Shown here in pieces: positions 20,995 through 29,560 of a DNA stretch of 29,575 nt (within the stretch, counting starts at the first letter, position 1; every line of letters begins with the position of its first letter). The stretch is from Syntrophus sp964555065 (GTDB taxonomy: Bacteria; Desulfobacterota; Syntrophia; Syntrophales; Syntrophaceae): positions 1-29,575 of the forward strand of contig CAZKRB010000041.1 of assembly GCA_964555065.1 (NCBI GenBank), read 5' to 3'. The notes under the pieces were generated by a model. The model worked only from the letters and a program-made list of their open reading frames with translations, made no database searches and had not been told where the DNA came from. The translations under genes and the position numbers were made by a program.

Positions 20995-22601
20995 GGTCGG
21001 GCGCCCTCCACGATGCGCCCTTCCGGAAGGGGGTCGATTTCGCCCTGGGCGCGGATGGTGTCGACCACGATGTCCCGCAGCCAGCGGCCGGCGTCATTGA
21101 ACACCAGCTTCGCCCCCGGCCGTCCCACAGCCGCCGGGTCCGCCAGATCGGAAGGGGAGATGACTTCCCCGAAGACCGTGTACCCGTCCCCGCCAGCGGC
21201 GATGAAATCGTTCGTCGCCACGGTGTATTCCCTGTCCGGCTCCAGCGGACGGCCGCCCACGGAAACCCGCACGACCCGGCTTCCCGGCGGCGCCGAGGGA
21301 TCATAGGCCATGGTCAGGCCGGAAACCTGGGGGAAGGCGCCGTCATGGAATTCCACCCGGGACACACCATGCTCCAAGGCGGCCCGAATCTGCTTCCCGC
21401 GCAGCCGGAAGGCCACGATGTAGTTGTTGAACGGCAGGGCGGAATAGACATCCTTCAGCCGGATGGAGCCTTTCCGGATGCTCATGCGGATCGTTCCCCC
21501 GTTGATCAGGGCCATGTCCGCCCCGGCAGTCCGCCGGACGATGTCGGCCACCCAATCGCCGAAATTGGTTTCCCGGGTGCGCACCTCCGCACCGTTGAGA
21601 TGGACGCGGGAGCGGCCGATTTCCTCACCCAGCACCCCATCCATCTGCCGCTGGTATCGGTCCACCAGCGCCGCCACCGGTCCAGCGGGGGGCGGCCCCT
21701 CCGGTTTCACATCGATCAGGCGGGCGTTGGAAGCCGTTACCCGGCCGCCCTCCAAGGTGAGGTCCAGAACGCCCAGCGCCTTGCCGTGCTCCCAGGCCTG
21801 AAGGACCAGAACATCATTGATCCGGGGCGGATCCGCCACCCGCGTGTGAGAGTGCCCCCCGATCACGGCTTCCACACCGGGGATCTGCCCCGCCAGCCGG
21901 CGATCGGCCTCGTGGCCGAGATGGGTGAGAACGATCACCACCTCGGCCCTCCGGCGCAGCTCCGGCAGGGTCGCTTCCAGGGTCGCCCGGGGGGGAAGGA
22001 AGGTCAGCCCCACGGCGTTGGCCGGATGGGTGCTCGTGGGGGTGTGTTCCGTCACCAGTCCGATCACCGCCACCTTCACCCCACCGATCTCCCGGATCAT
22101 GAAGGGCTTCAACTCGGGCATGCCCTGAACATTGGCCGCCAGAACGGGAAAGGACGCCTCTGCAATCCGCTCTTTCAGGACTGCCTGGCCGAAATCCAGC
22201 TCGTGATTGCCCATGACCATCCCATCGAAGGCCAGGGCGTTCATCAGTTCGATGACCGACCGGCCCTGGAAAAGATTGGCCCAGTTGTCCCCCTGGATCA
22301 TGTCGCCCGCTGCGAGCAGCAGGGTGGGAACGGCTGGATCGGCACGGAGTTCCCCGATCTTCGCCGCGAGAAAGACCGCGCCCCCCCTTTCCTCACTGGA
22401 GCCGAAGGGGCGATAGGGTTGGACGAAGCCGTGAAAATCATTGACATGGAGAATCCGGAGCTGTTTTTTCTCTCCGGCTTCCAGGAAATCTAGGAAGCCG
22501 GCGGTGGCAAGGCACAGGAGGATAAGGCAAAGGATCGCCAGGGATCGCAGATTCTTCCCTGTCCGACGGGGGGGCGCCTTAAAGTCCCTTTCAGTTCTCA
22601 T
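20991..22601 (-). CDS. secreted 5'-nucleotidase / UshA-like metallophosphatase
   Basis: A 536-aa enzyme of the UshA/CD73 family, which removes 5'-phosphates from nucleotides or UDP-sugars outside the cytoplasm. A hydrophobic signal (SLAILCLILLCLATAGFL) follows a basic N-terminus. Metal motifs are HVNDFHG, AAGDMIQGD, MGNHELDFG, LTHLGHEAD and GGHSHTRV. The C-terminal substrate domain has NGGTIRMSI, LPFNNYIV and TNDFIAAGGDGY. ATG 22601 is chosen with AAGGGCGGGG before it, overlapping the upstream gene by 11 bases; an ATG at 22661 is possible. The position at the end of a haem cluster is probably co-transcription rather than function. Confidence 0.9.
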   Translation of the reverse strand: MRTERDFKAPPRRTGKNLRSLAILCLILLCLATAGFLDFLEAGEKKQLRILHVNDFHGFVQPYRPFGSSEERGGAVFLAAKIGELRADPAVPTLLLAAGDMIQGDNWANLFQGRSVIELMNALAFDGMVMGNHELDFGQAVLKERIAEASFPVLAANVQGMPELKPFMIREIGGVKVAVIGLVTEHTPTSTHPANAVGLTFLPPRATLEATLPELRRRAEVVIVLTHLGHEADRRLAGQIPGVEAVIGGHSHTRVADPPRINDVLVLQAWEHGKALGVLDLTLEGGRVTASNARLIDVKPEGPPPAGPVAALVDRYQRQMDGVLGEEIGRSRVHLNGAEVRTRETNFGDWVADIVRRTAGADMALINGGTIRMSIRKGSIRLKDVYSALPFNNYIVAFRLRGKQIRAALEHGVSRVEFHDGAFPQVSGLTMAYDPSAPPGSRVVRVSVGGRPLEPDREYTVATNDFIAAGGDGYTVFGEVISPSDLADPAAVGRPGAKLVFNDAGRWLRDIVVDTIRAQGEIDPLPEGRIVEGARP

Positions 22602-23106
22602 CCCCGCCCTTCCCTTCCCGCTGGTCCGGGGAGGCGTCCTCATCACCCGGCAGCGGCGCATCGAAAAGAAATTTGGCGTCGATCTTGAAGGTACGGACGG
22701 CCCGGAACGTCATGATTTCCCCGATGCCCGTTTCTTCCGCGAGGCCGGCGAGGGTCTTCTCCAACTCCTCTTCCGACGGGGCGATGAGGGTAAACCAGAT
22801 ATTGCAGGGGTGGTTGCGCCGGTAATTGTGTGTCACCCCGGGAAGAGCGTTGACCCGCTCGACAAAAGGGGCGATTTGCTCTTCGGGAACGCAGGCGGCG
22901 CAGAGGCGGCTTGTGTAACCCAGCTTCCCGCTGTCCAGCACGGCGCCGATCCGCCGGATTACCCCCTCCTCCTTCAAGCGGGCAATGCGCGCCACTACGT
23001 CCGCTTCGGAAAGCCCCAGCCTCCCTGCCAGCCCCTTGAAGGGCTCCGGATCCAGGGGAAAATCCGTCTGGAGCAGATTCAACAGGGCTTTATCCAGTGC
23101 GTCCAT
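22591..23106 (-). CDS. siroheme decarboxylase subunit (AhbA/AhbB family)
   Basis: A 171-aa Lrp/AsnC-like protein. An N-terminal winged helix (LDKALLNLLQTDFPL to EEGVIRRIGAVLDS) is followed by the siroheme decarboxylase domain with PGVTHNYRRNHPCNIWFTL. His and Arg in HNYRRNH correspond to residues implicated in the AhbA/AhbB heterodimer that turns siroheme into 12,18-didecarboxysiroheme, the first dedicated step of the alternative haem pathway. I cannot tell whether it is AhbA or AhbB; only one is present here, so the partner is elsewhere or this forms a homodimer. A charged tail after ~150 is probably disordered. Confidence 0.87.
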   Translation of the reverse strand: MDALDKALLNLLQTDFPLDPEPFKGLAGRLGLSEADVVARIARLKEEGVIRRIGAVLDSGKLGYTSRLCAACVPEEQIAPFVERVNALPGVTHNYRRNHPCNIWFTLIAPSEEELEKTLAGLAEETGIGEIMTFRAVRTFKIDAKFLFDAPLPGDEDASPDQREGKGGDEN

Positions 23107-23339
23107 AAGTTCCTGTCCTGTCTGGGGGGGTCTTCCCGCCTCAGCTTGATCCTGGGTTGCCTTCCTTCCGTCAATGATTCGGTCTTCACCGCCTGTCCCC
23201 GACCTTTTCAGGAGGCGGCCGCCTCGCGTCCTTCCTCCCCCGCCTCGTTCCTGCCTCGCTTAGTTCCCCCCTCGCCTCTTTCCCCCTCATTTCTTTTGCA
23301 CCCCTCCGTCATTCCTTGGCCGGAAAGTTGATTCTACAG
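23107..23339. other. purine/pyrimidine-biased gap with a 14-bp palindrome
   Basis: The 233 bases between ahbD and the decarboxylase gene are strongly C/T-rich on the plus strand (about 23225-23310), so a transcript from the minus strand would be G/A-rich. GAGGCGGCCGCCTC (23212-23225) is a perfect palindrome. No gene or promoter is convincing. Confidence 0.3.
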
Positions 23340-24416
23340 TTATGGCAAGGGGGGCGCCTTCTCTGCCGGTTCATAGACGCAGAAGGGCTCCTCCGCCAGG
23401 TAGTCGCCCGTCAGTTCATAGGCCCGGGCGCGGCAACCGCCGCAGATCCGGAAAAACTCGCAGCGTCCGCACTTCCCCCCGTAAGACGCCGGGTTGCGCA
23501 ATTTCTGGAAAACGGCGGCGTTTTCCCAGATGGTTGCAAACCCCGCCTCCCGGACCTCCCCACAGTTCAGTTCCAGGTAGCCGCAGGGCTGTACCTGGCC
23601 GGTGTGGGAAATGAAGCAGAAGGATATCCCTCCCAGGCAGCCCCGGGTCACGGCATGGAGGGCTCCGTGCCCTTCCGCCGCCGGCTTTCGTCCAGCGTCC
23701 CCCTTCTGGCGCAGAATGCGGTAATAGTGGGGAGCGCAGGTGGCTTTCAGGGGGATCGGGCAGGAGAGGCTCGCCGCATGAAAGGCCTGGAGCGTGTCCT
23801 CGTAATCCTGGGGCCGGATGGCCTGGCCGGCGAGATCCCGCCCCCGGCCGGTGGGCACCAGCAGAAAGATGTGGTGAGCCGCAGCCCCGAGGCGGACAGC
23901 CAAATCCATGAGGGCGGACAACTGATGCCGGTTGGTGCTGGTGATCGTCGTATTGACCTGGAACTCCATCCCCGCCTTTTTCAGGGCGTCAATGCCCGCC
24001 AGCGAACCGGCGAAGGCCCCGGGCATCTGCCGGAAGGCGTCGTGGCCGGCAGCATCGGGTCCGTCCAGGCTGATGCTCACCCGCTGGATCCCCGCTTCCC
24101 GCATCCGCCGGGCGAGCGTTTCCGTCACCAGGGTGCCGTTGGTCGCCAGGACCATCCGCAATCCCAGGTTGTCTCCATAAGCGGCCAGTTCGTAGATATC
24201 CTCCCGCAGGAGGGGCTCTCCGCCCGTCAGGATGATCACCGGTTTGCTGAAGGCGGCGATCTCCTCCAGGAGCTTCTTCCCCTCCTCCGTGGAGAGCTCC
24301 CCGGCATAGGGGCCTTTCTCCGCCGAAGCCCGGCAGTGGACGCAGGAGAGATTGCAGCTCCGCGTCACTTCCCAGGCCACCATCCGCAGGGTTGAGGGCA
24401 ACGGGGCAGGATTCAT
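23340..24416 (-). CDS. ahbD: radical SAM haem synthase AhbD
   Basis: A 358-aa radical SAM/SPASM enzyme. CNLSCVHC binds the SAM-cleaving [4Fe-4S] cluster, ILTGGEPLLREDIYEL and VSISLDGPDAAGHDAFR are typical core motifs, and the C-terminal Cys-rich region (GCLGG, PCGYL, CGRCEFFRICGGC) binds auxiliary clusters. AhbD converts Fe-coproporphyrin III to haem b by two oxidative decarboxylations. Identity rests on resemblance and on neighbours hemB, ahbC and a siroheme decarboxylase. The ATG overlaps the hemB stop (ATGA). Peptide-modifying SPASM enzymes look similar, but no precursor peptide is nearby. Confidence 0.85.
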   Translation of the reverse strand: MNPAPLPSTLRMVAWEVTRSCNLSCVHCRASAEKGPYAGELSTEEGKKLLEEIAAFSKPVIILTGGEPLLREDIYELAAYGDNLGLRMVLATNGTLVTETLARRMREAGIQRVSISLDGPDAAGHDAFRQMPGAFAGSLAGIDALKKAGMEFQVNTTITSTNRHQLSALMDLAVRLGAAAHHIFLLVPTGRGRDLAGQAIRPQDYEDTLQAFHAASLSCPIPLKATCAPHYYRILRQKGDAGRKPAAEGHGALHAVTRGCLGGISFCFISHTGQVQPCGYLELNCGEVREAGFATIWENAAVFQKLRNPASYGGKCGRCEFFRICGGCRARAYELTGDYLAEEPFCVYEPAEKAPPLP

Positions 24417-25387
24417 TTCTGGAGAGCCTTTGCCGCTTCCCGGGCGAAATAGGTGATGATAATGTCCGCGCCCGCCCGGCGGATCGCCGTCAGGGACTCC
24501 ATCATGGCCTTCTCTTCGTCGAGCCACCCCAGCTGCGCTGCCGCCTTGATCATGGCGAATTCGCCGCTCACGTTATAGGCCGCCAGAGGCAGATCGAATT
24601 CCTCCTTCGCCCGGCGGATGATATCGAGATACGGCAGTGCCGGTTTGACCATGAGAAGATCGGCCCCCTCCTGGACATCGAGATTCATCTCCCGGATGGC
24701 CTCATCCCCGTTGGCCGGGTCCATCTGGTAGGCCTTGCGGTCGCCGAACCGGGGGGCGCTCTCCGCCGCGTCCCGGAAGGGCCCGTAGAAGCAGGAGGCA
24801 TATTTCGCCGAATAGGCCAGAATGGGGACGTTTTCATAGCCCCCTTCATCGAGACCCTCGCGGATCGCCCCGACCTGGCCATCCATCATGGCCGACGGCG
24901 CCACCATGTCCGCCCCGGCCTTCGCGTGGGAGAGGGCCGTTTCCGCCAGCACCTCCAGGGTCATGTCGTTATGCACCTCACCCTTTTCGATCATCCCGCA
25001 GTGGCCGTGGTCCGTGTATTCGCAGAGGCAGACATCGGTCACCACGAGGATGTCCGGCGCCTTGTCCTTGATCCGCCGCACCGCCTGCTGGACGATCCCG
25101 TCCCGGGCAAAGGCTCCGGAGGCCGCCTCGTCCTTCCGTTCGGGAATCCCGAAGAGCAGGACCGCCGGAATTCCCAGTTCCCGGCATTCGTGGACCTCCT
25201 TCACCAGGAGATCGACGGAAAGCTGGAAATGGCCCGGCATGGACCCGATGGGCTTTTTCACGCCCTTGCCAAAGGTTGCAAAGAGGGGAAGAATCAATTG
25301 ATCTACGGACAGATGGGTTTCCCTGACGAGCCGCCGGAGGAGATCATTCTTCCGGAGCCGCCGGGGTCGGTATTCAGGGAAATTCAT
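24413..25387 (-). CDS. hemB: delta-aminolevulinic acid dehydratase (porphobilinogen synthase)
   Basis: A 324-aa enzyme that joins two 5-aminolevulinate molecules into porphobilinogen. The zinc-type active-site loop DVCLCEYTDHGHCG carries three Cys. The Schiff-base lysines are visible in AYSAKYASCFYGPFR and LMVKPALPYLD. MVAPSAMMDGQV and FPEYRPRRLR are further signatures. GAGGTGA precedes the ATG at a good spacing. It is the first of a coupled pair with ahbD and supplies the tetrapyrrole pathway that AhbC and AhbD complete. Confidence 0.97.
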   Translation of the reverse strand: MNFPEYRPRRLRKNDLLRRLVRETHLSVDQLILPLFATFGKGVKKPIGSMPGHFQLSVDLLVKEVHECRELGIPAVLLFGIPERKDEAASGAFARDGIVQQAVRRIKDKAPDILVVTDVCLCEYTDHGHCGMIEKGEVHNDMTLEVLAETALSHAKAGADMVAPSAMMDGQVGAIREGLDEGGYENVPILAYSAKYASCFYGPFRDAAESAPRFGDRKAYQMDPANGDEAIREMNLDVQEGADLLMVKPALPYLDIIRRAKEEFDLPLAAYNVSGEFAMIKAAAQLGWLDEEKAMMESLTAIRRAGADIIITYFAREAAKALQK

Positions 25388-25552
25388 AGGGTTGTCACCT
25401 CGTCGTTCAATTCTATGGGGAGATCGGTCCTCCGGCGGAGCCTGCTGCGCCGACCCTTATTGAGGGCCGGTTGCACCTCTTGGCAAGGCCTTTGTCGGCA
25501 GCCTCCAAGGCGAAAAACTGCGCTTCCCATCTCCAATCAAAGCGTCCTCTAA

Positions 25553-25597
25553 GCCGGCAACCTGAACGGCTCAAGCTGTACGCTTCAGTACGCCGGC
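25553..25597. repeat. hairpin in the ahbC-hemB spacer
   Basis: GCCGGC (25553-25558) and GCCGGC (25592-25597) pair as outer stem; CTGAA (25562-25566) and TTCAG (25584-25588) as inner stem. It lies in the 265-base gap between ahbC and hemB, where I see no gene. On the minus strand it would be in the RNA between the two genes. Confidence 0.35.
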
Positions 25598-25652
25598 ATC
25601 GCCTTCCGCCTTCGCCGACCTGTGATCATCTTCGCTCTGAAATTTGCATGAG

Positions 25653-26852
25653 CTACGGGCGGGAATCCTCCGGCGGCGCGATCTCTTCGTCCGTCAGATA
25701 GCAGGCCGGATCGGAGGCCCAGAAATCGCCCGTCACCGCCTCCGCCCGGGCGCGGAAGTTTCCGCCGCAGACGTCAAGCCAGCGGCAGGTCGCACAGCGA
25801 CCCTGAAGATGGGGTTTCTTGTCCTTGAGCTTCATCAGCAACTCATTATCCGGATCGGTCCAGATCTCGCTGAAGGGCCTGGTGCGCACATTGCCCAGGA
25901 TAATTCCCCGCCAGAACTGGTCGGGGTGAACCTCCCCGTCCCAGCTGATGCAGCCGATGCCGTTGCCGGAGCTGTTCCCCTCGTTCATCTGCAACAGTTC
26001 CAGGACCTCCGCCGCCCGCCGGGGATCTTCCTTCAGCATCCGGAGATAAAGGTAGGGCCCGTCGGCATGGTTGTCGACGGTAAGCACCTCTTTGGGAAGC
26101 CCCCGGTCGAAGAGGTCGCGGGTCCGGTCCAGGATGAGATCGACGGTTTTCCTGGTTTCCTCGGGAGAGAGATCCTCGGCGACCAGCGCAGAACCCCGGC
26201 CGGAATAGACGAGATGGTAGAAGCAGACCCGGGGAATATCCTCGGCCTCGAGCAGGTCGAAGATGGCGGGAATGTCGGCGGCGTTTTTCCGGTTGACGGT
26301 GAAGCGCACCCCCACCTTGATCCCCTCCTCCCGGCAGAGGCGGATGCCCTTCATGGCGGCTGCATAAGCGCCGGCAACCCCCCGGAAGCGGTCATGGGTT
26401 GCCTGCAGGCCGTCCAGGCTGACGCCGATGTAGGACAGACCGATCTTTTTCAGCACGGCCGCCTTTTCCCGGGTCAACAGGGTCCCGTTGGTGGACAGGA
26501 CCGCCCGCATCCCCCGGGAAACGGCGTATTGCGCAAGCTCCGGAAGATCTTCCCGCATCAGGGGCTCTCCGCCGGAAAAGAGAAGGACGGGGCAGCCGAA
26601 GGCGGCCAGGTCGTCGATCATCGCTTCGGCTTCCGCCGTCGTCAGCTCGTCGCTGTAGTGGATATTCTGGGAGCTGGAGTAGCAATGGATGCACTTCAAG
26701 TTGCACCGCCGGGTCATGTTCCAGACGATCACCGGCCGCTTGTCCTTGGAAAACTGGAGGAGATGGGAGGGCAGCCGGCCCGATTCCCGGTTGTACCGCA
26801 GCACATCGGCGGGCTCCACCGCCCCGCAGTAAAGTTTTGAAATACCGATCAT
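25653..26852 (-). CDS. ahbC: 12,18-didecarboxysiroheme deacetylase AhbC
   Basis: A 399-aa radical SAM/SPASM enzyme that removes the two acetate groups of 12,18-didecarboxysiroheme to give Fe-coproporphyrin III. The opening MIGISKLYCGAVEPADVLRY is a strong AhbC signature, followed by VIVWNMTRRCNLKCIHC with the CxxxCxxC cluster site, LLFSGGEPLMREDLPEL, IGVSLDG and a C-terminal CATCRWLDVCGGNFRARA auxiliary-cluster region. It is the first gene of the haem cluster in transcription order. The Shine-Dalgarno is weak (AAAGG about 12 bases upstream). Confidence 0.92.
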   Translation of the reverse strand: MIGISKLYCGAVEPADVLRYNRESGRLPSHLLQFSKDKRPVIVWNMTRRCNLKCIHCYSSSQNIHYSDELTTAEAEAMIDDLAAFGCPVLLFSGGEPLMREDLPELAQYAVSRGMRAVLSTNGTLLTREKAAVLKKIGLSYIGVSLDGLQATHDRFRGVAGAYAAAMKGIRLCREEGIKVGVRFTVNRKNAADIPAIFDLLEAEDIPRVCFYHLVYSGRGSALVAEDLSPEETRKTVDLILDRTRDLFDRGLPKEVLTVDNHADGPYLYLRMLKEDPRRAAEVLELLQMNEGNSSGNGIGCISWDGEVHPDQFWRGIILGNVRTRPFSEIWTDPDNELLMKLKDKKPHLQGRCATCRWLDVCGGNFRARAEAVTGDFWASDPACYLTDEEIAPPEDSRP

Positions 26853-26957
26853 ATCTTATATCTTAACCTTTATGGAGTTTTGCGTTTCAAGTCGGGCCGC
26901 GGAGCCCATCGCAGCAAAGGGATAACCTCGTGACCATCCGGCTATTTTCTGCTGGCC

Positions 26958-27362
26958 TTAAAAAAGTGAAAGGATCTTCGGCGCTCCGGCAAAGGAGAAC
27001 AGCTTGGCTTCCGCTTCGGTAAAGTAAAAAGTCACAAACGACTCATCGTCCGCCCCCTTGGGATAAATCCGCAGCAGCTCAGGCATCTCCTCGAAGGCCT
27101 GCACTTTTGCCTCACGGGAATCATCAAAGGCGATCCGCCCCCGGATCCTCAACCAGGTATTATCCCTTCCCATATCGGAAATCTCGATCTCGGGATTCTT
27201 CAGAAGCTGCTGATAGACATCCTTGCTTTTATTCGTGCCGAAATAGAGGGTATTGTTTCTTTTCATGACGAAGCCGAAGGGACGGACCCTGGCTTTGTCT
27301 CCGTCGACCGTGGCGAGATGAAAAACCGGGTTGGCCTTGATAAACTCTAAAGCGGTATTCAT
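26958..27362 (-). CDS. pyridoxamine 5'-phosphate oxidase-family (flavin-binding split-barrel) protein
   Basis: A 134-aa small split-barrel protein. NPVFHLATVDGDKARVRPFG is the typical first strand pair, then NTLYFGTNKSKDVYQQLLKNP and WLRIRGRIAFDD. Such proteins bind FMN, F420 or haem and act as small reductases or in general defence; the ligand cannot be read here. ATG 27362 is chosen because AGGAGG stands five bases ahead of it; an ATG at 27449 would add a basic extension without a ribosome site. It shares direction with the haem cluster but is 105 bases ahead of ahbC. Confidence 0.87.
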   Translation of the reverse strand: MNTALEFIKANPVFHLATVDGDKARVRPFGFVMKRNNTLYFGTNKSKDVYQQLLKNPEIEISDMGRDNTWLRIRGRIAFDDSREAKVQAFEEMPELLRIYPKGADDESFVTFYFTEAEAKLFSFAGAPKILSLF

Positions 27363-27698
27363 CAGAACCTCCTGAAAAAGATTTTTTAACTTATTCAACC
27401 GTAAAGAGAGTCTCGTTGCTTCCTTAACCCGCAATCGTCCGAACGTCAAGGGGCTTTGCCGACCTGGGACATCCCCGCCGTTCGGGCTTGAACGGGAAAA
27501 GCGGCCGATAAACGCACCCCTTCCGTGGAAATCGCACCTTCACTGATCAATGGTCCGACTTCAGCAAGTCCTGCTTGAGCACAGGATCAAATTCCGTAGG
27601 CACGGAGAAACCATAGAGCCAAAGGCCTCTGTTTCTCGCTTGGGATTCGGCTGCCGCCGAGGGGAAGATCTCTCGGCAACTGTCAGTTTTTTCGGGCC
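27363..27698. other. intergenic region with one compact hairpin
   Basis: No gene is convincing in these 336 bases. GAGAAAC (27605-27611) pairs with GTTTCTC (27631-27637), and AGAGCC (27615-27620) with GGC-TCT (27624-27630, one bulged C), leaving an AAA loop. It could be part of a structured RNA; it does not fit a riboswitch class I can name. Confidence 0.35.
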
Positions 27699-27908
27699 TT
27701 AGGGAAGTGTATCATAGGAGCCGCCGCTCCCCCAATCCAATCTGCTTTCAATCCATCCAATATGTTCTTTAATCTCCTGGCATCTCTTGTCGATCCCGCG
27801 CATCGTCCAAAGATCCGGCAGCAGATTCGGCACATCTTCGATTTCCTGGGCCAATTCTTTCACCCTATCCAGCCTTCGCTTGATTTCTTCCACGAGCCTT
27901 GTGTCCAT
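27699..27908 (-). CDS. small helical hypothetical protein
   Basis: A 69-aa soluble protein rich in charged residues: MDTRLVEEIKRRLDRVKELA, then ending GWIESRLDWGSGGSYDTLP. The first half is a likely coiled-coil helix. I recognise no family. ATG 27908 is chosen with an AAGGGGG site eight bases upstream; an ATG at 27932 would add eight residues. It stands alone between the PPOX-family protein and the lipoprotein gene. Confidence 0.6.
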   Translation of the reverse strand: MDTRLVEEIKRRLDRVKELAQEIEDVPNLLPDLWTMRGIDKRCQEIKEHIGWIESRLDWGSGGSYDTLP

Positions 27909-28014
27909 TTTCTGTCCCCCTTTCCGGTACATCCATTGCCAATGTGGCTTTCACTCTCCTGCTATTTCCATATGCTCGGTGACGTCTCTGGATCACCCAA
28001 GCGCCCATTGTTAA

Positions 28015-29043
28015 TTATTTGAACCCAGGATATGTACCGATGGCTCCCGCCAAGGCTCTAAGCGACTCGCCGTCGGTAATGTCCGCGAAAGTATGCTGTT
28101 CGATATGCACCACTTCCGAGCTCTTGGCATCGATGACATGGATAACGACCAGGGTTCCCGAGTTCGGAAGAAAAGCAGCGGGATCGTATACATACCCGCG
28201 GCTCGCGACGGTTGCGACAGGACCCAACGCGGAGAGCAGCGCATTTCCGACTTTGCGCCCGGCGGTCTCCGTTATGCACTTGCTCCACACATAGAGGAGA
28301 TAGGGTTGGTCGTTCCCCTCCTCAGCGCCGAAGCTTGCGATGAATGGTTTGAATCCCTCCACTTTGGAATTCAGATAGGGCGGCAGGCTGTAATACCTCA
28401 ATCGCTTTGGATTCAGTTGAAGAAGGTAAGTATTCAGATTCGTTGTCATCTTATGCCAATCAGGCTGCAGGGACGCATCGATTGCCGCCCGATGGATTCG
28501 TCCGCTGCCGCCGGCGAGGGTTTTAGCCAACTCCCGGTTGAGCTCTTCCGTCACGTTCCGGGAAGATTGCGGAGAAAATTCCACCTTGTCCAACCTGCCG
28601 ACTCCGGACCGGACATGGACTTCCACGTACGCGGGCAAAAGGGAATAACTTTCCACAGCCAGATTTTCCAATTTGAATGTCGCCTCGGGTACGCCATCGA
28701 TTCTTTTCAGATCGAAGAAAACAGGATCCGTCGAGTCTTTGGTCACTTCCCGCGAGGAGGAGGCGTACCCTCTTTTTTCAGCGGTAAGCGTAACTTTGGC
28801 AGCGTCACTCATAAACCGGACCTCAACTGCAGCAGGCGTCTCCCCGAGAGAAGTTTCCCTCATGACCAGTTCGCCCTTCACGAGCATCGAGGGGAAGCCT
28901 TCCACCGGTTGAGCAACCACCAGCGCCCTTTGCGGGCTGGAATCCACGACCAAGTTCTTCGCCGTCGTACCGCAGGCAGTCAGAAGCAGCAGGGAAAGTG
29001 CGGAAAGCAACAGCTTCGAGCCATGCTTGTTATTTCTTTTCAT
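28015..29043 (-). CDS. lipoprotein of unknown function
   Basis: A 342-aa protein with a signal peptide and lipobox LLTAC (Cys24), so it is lipid-anchored after export. Residue 25 is Gly, not Asp, which favours outer-membrane sorting by the usual rule. The body looks like beta-rich domains (KVTLTAEKRGYASSSREV, a PEGA-like strand pair around 70-110) with a second part around 190-330 including YLLYVWSKCITETAG. I recognise no family with confidence. GGAGG eight bases before the ATG supports the start. No partner genes are adjacent. Confidence 0.82.
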   Translation of the reverse strand: MKRNNKHGSKLLLSALSLLLLTACGTTAKNLVVDSSPQRALVVAQPVEGFPSMLVKGELVMRETSLGETPAAVEVRFMSDAAKVTLTAEKRGYASSSREVTKDSTDPVFFDLKRIDGVPEATFKLENLAVESYSLLPAYVEVHVRSGVGRLDKVEFSPQSSRNVTEELNRELAKTLAGGSGRIHRAAIDASLQPDWHKMTTNLNTYLLQLNPKRLRYYSLPPYLNSKVEGFKPFIASFGAEEGNDQPYLLYVWSKCITETAGRKVGNALLSALGPVATVASRGYVYDPAAFLPNSGTLVVIHVIDAKSSEVVHIEQHTFADITDGESLRALAGAIGTYPGFK

Positions 29044-29128
29044 TGCGAATCCTCCGTACCCGTCGAACGCCTGCGTAACCGGGAGGCGCGGGCCTTTCCT
29101 CGCCGATCTGGTTCAGCGCCTTGTTCGC

Positions 29129-29354
29129 TCACAGGAGCTTTTTCAGTTCCTCTATCGTCGTTTCACAGTCCCGAATGATTTGTGCCAGCAGTCCCCGACC
29201 CATCGTCTCGCCACGATGAACCGGAACAACCGTGCATCTCCCCGTCTGGATGGCGAAGAAAATGATGGCTACCCTTCTTCTGTATGGCTTCGAAACCCAT
29301 TTTTGTAAGGGCTTTAATCAACCGTTGAGCCGTAATGGCGGGTAAGGTGCTCAT
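29129..29354 (-). pseudogene. hicA: hicA toxin gene with +1 frameshift
   Basis: The first part reads MSTLPAITAQRLIKALTKMG and then KGSHHFLRHPDG, the HicA mRNA interferase fold with its catalytic His in GSHH. After HPDG the frame runs into unrelated residues and stops. One base removed from the G4 run (C4 at 29240-29243 on the plus strand) restores TVVPVHRGETMGRGLLAQII and then RDCETTIEELKKLL, the normal HicA end, with a stop at 29129-29131. The corrected protein would have 74 aa. The break may be real inactivation, slippage or a sequencing error. The start overlaps the hicB stop. Confidence 0.85.
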
Positions 29355-29560
29355 CCAGTAATGGCTACCCTTTGAACCCCGACAAACTCGGTGGCTACGG
29401 GATCTTCGACCTCAAGACAGAGCTCGATCGCTTCCTTCACTCTCTTCATTAATACATCCAGTGACTTTGCCTGCGTATGGCACCCACGTAACGCAGGAAC
29501 GGAAGCCACGAAAGTGCCGTCTTCATCCTTTTCAATCACGACGCTAAATTCTCTCGTCAT
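29351..29560 (-). CDS. hicB: HicB-family antitoxin
   Basis: A 69-aa HicB-like antitoxin with the pattern FSVVIEKDEDGTFVASVPAL, then GCHTQAKSLDVLMKRVKEAIELC. It consists of the partial RNase H-like domain only; no C-terminal DNA-binding domain follows, as in the short HicB subgroup. GGAGG lies seven bases before the ATG. Its TGA overlaps the ATG of hicA, the usual coupled hicB-hicA order in this group. It would neutralise HicA by direct binding. Confidence 0.92.
   Translation of the reverse strand: MTREFSVVIEKDEDGTFVASVPALRGCHTQAKSLDVLMKRVKEAIELCLEVEDPVATEFVGVQRVAITG

Noticed and set aside
21345..22493. 382-aa plus-strand open frame
   Set aside because: Antisense to the 5'-nucleotidase, with a His/Gly/Arg-rich composition typical of shadow frames.
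25644..26840. 398-aa plus-strand open frame
   Set aside because: Antisense to ahbC, which has unmistakable radical SAM motifs.
27590..27660. Possible GEMM-type c-di-GMP riboswitch
   Set aside because: The AAACC and CCAAAGG pieces recall the motif, but the paired elements and the tetraloop receptor do not line up.
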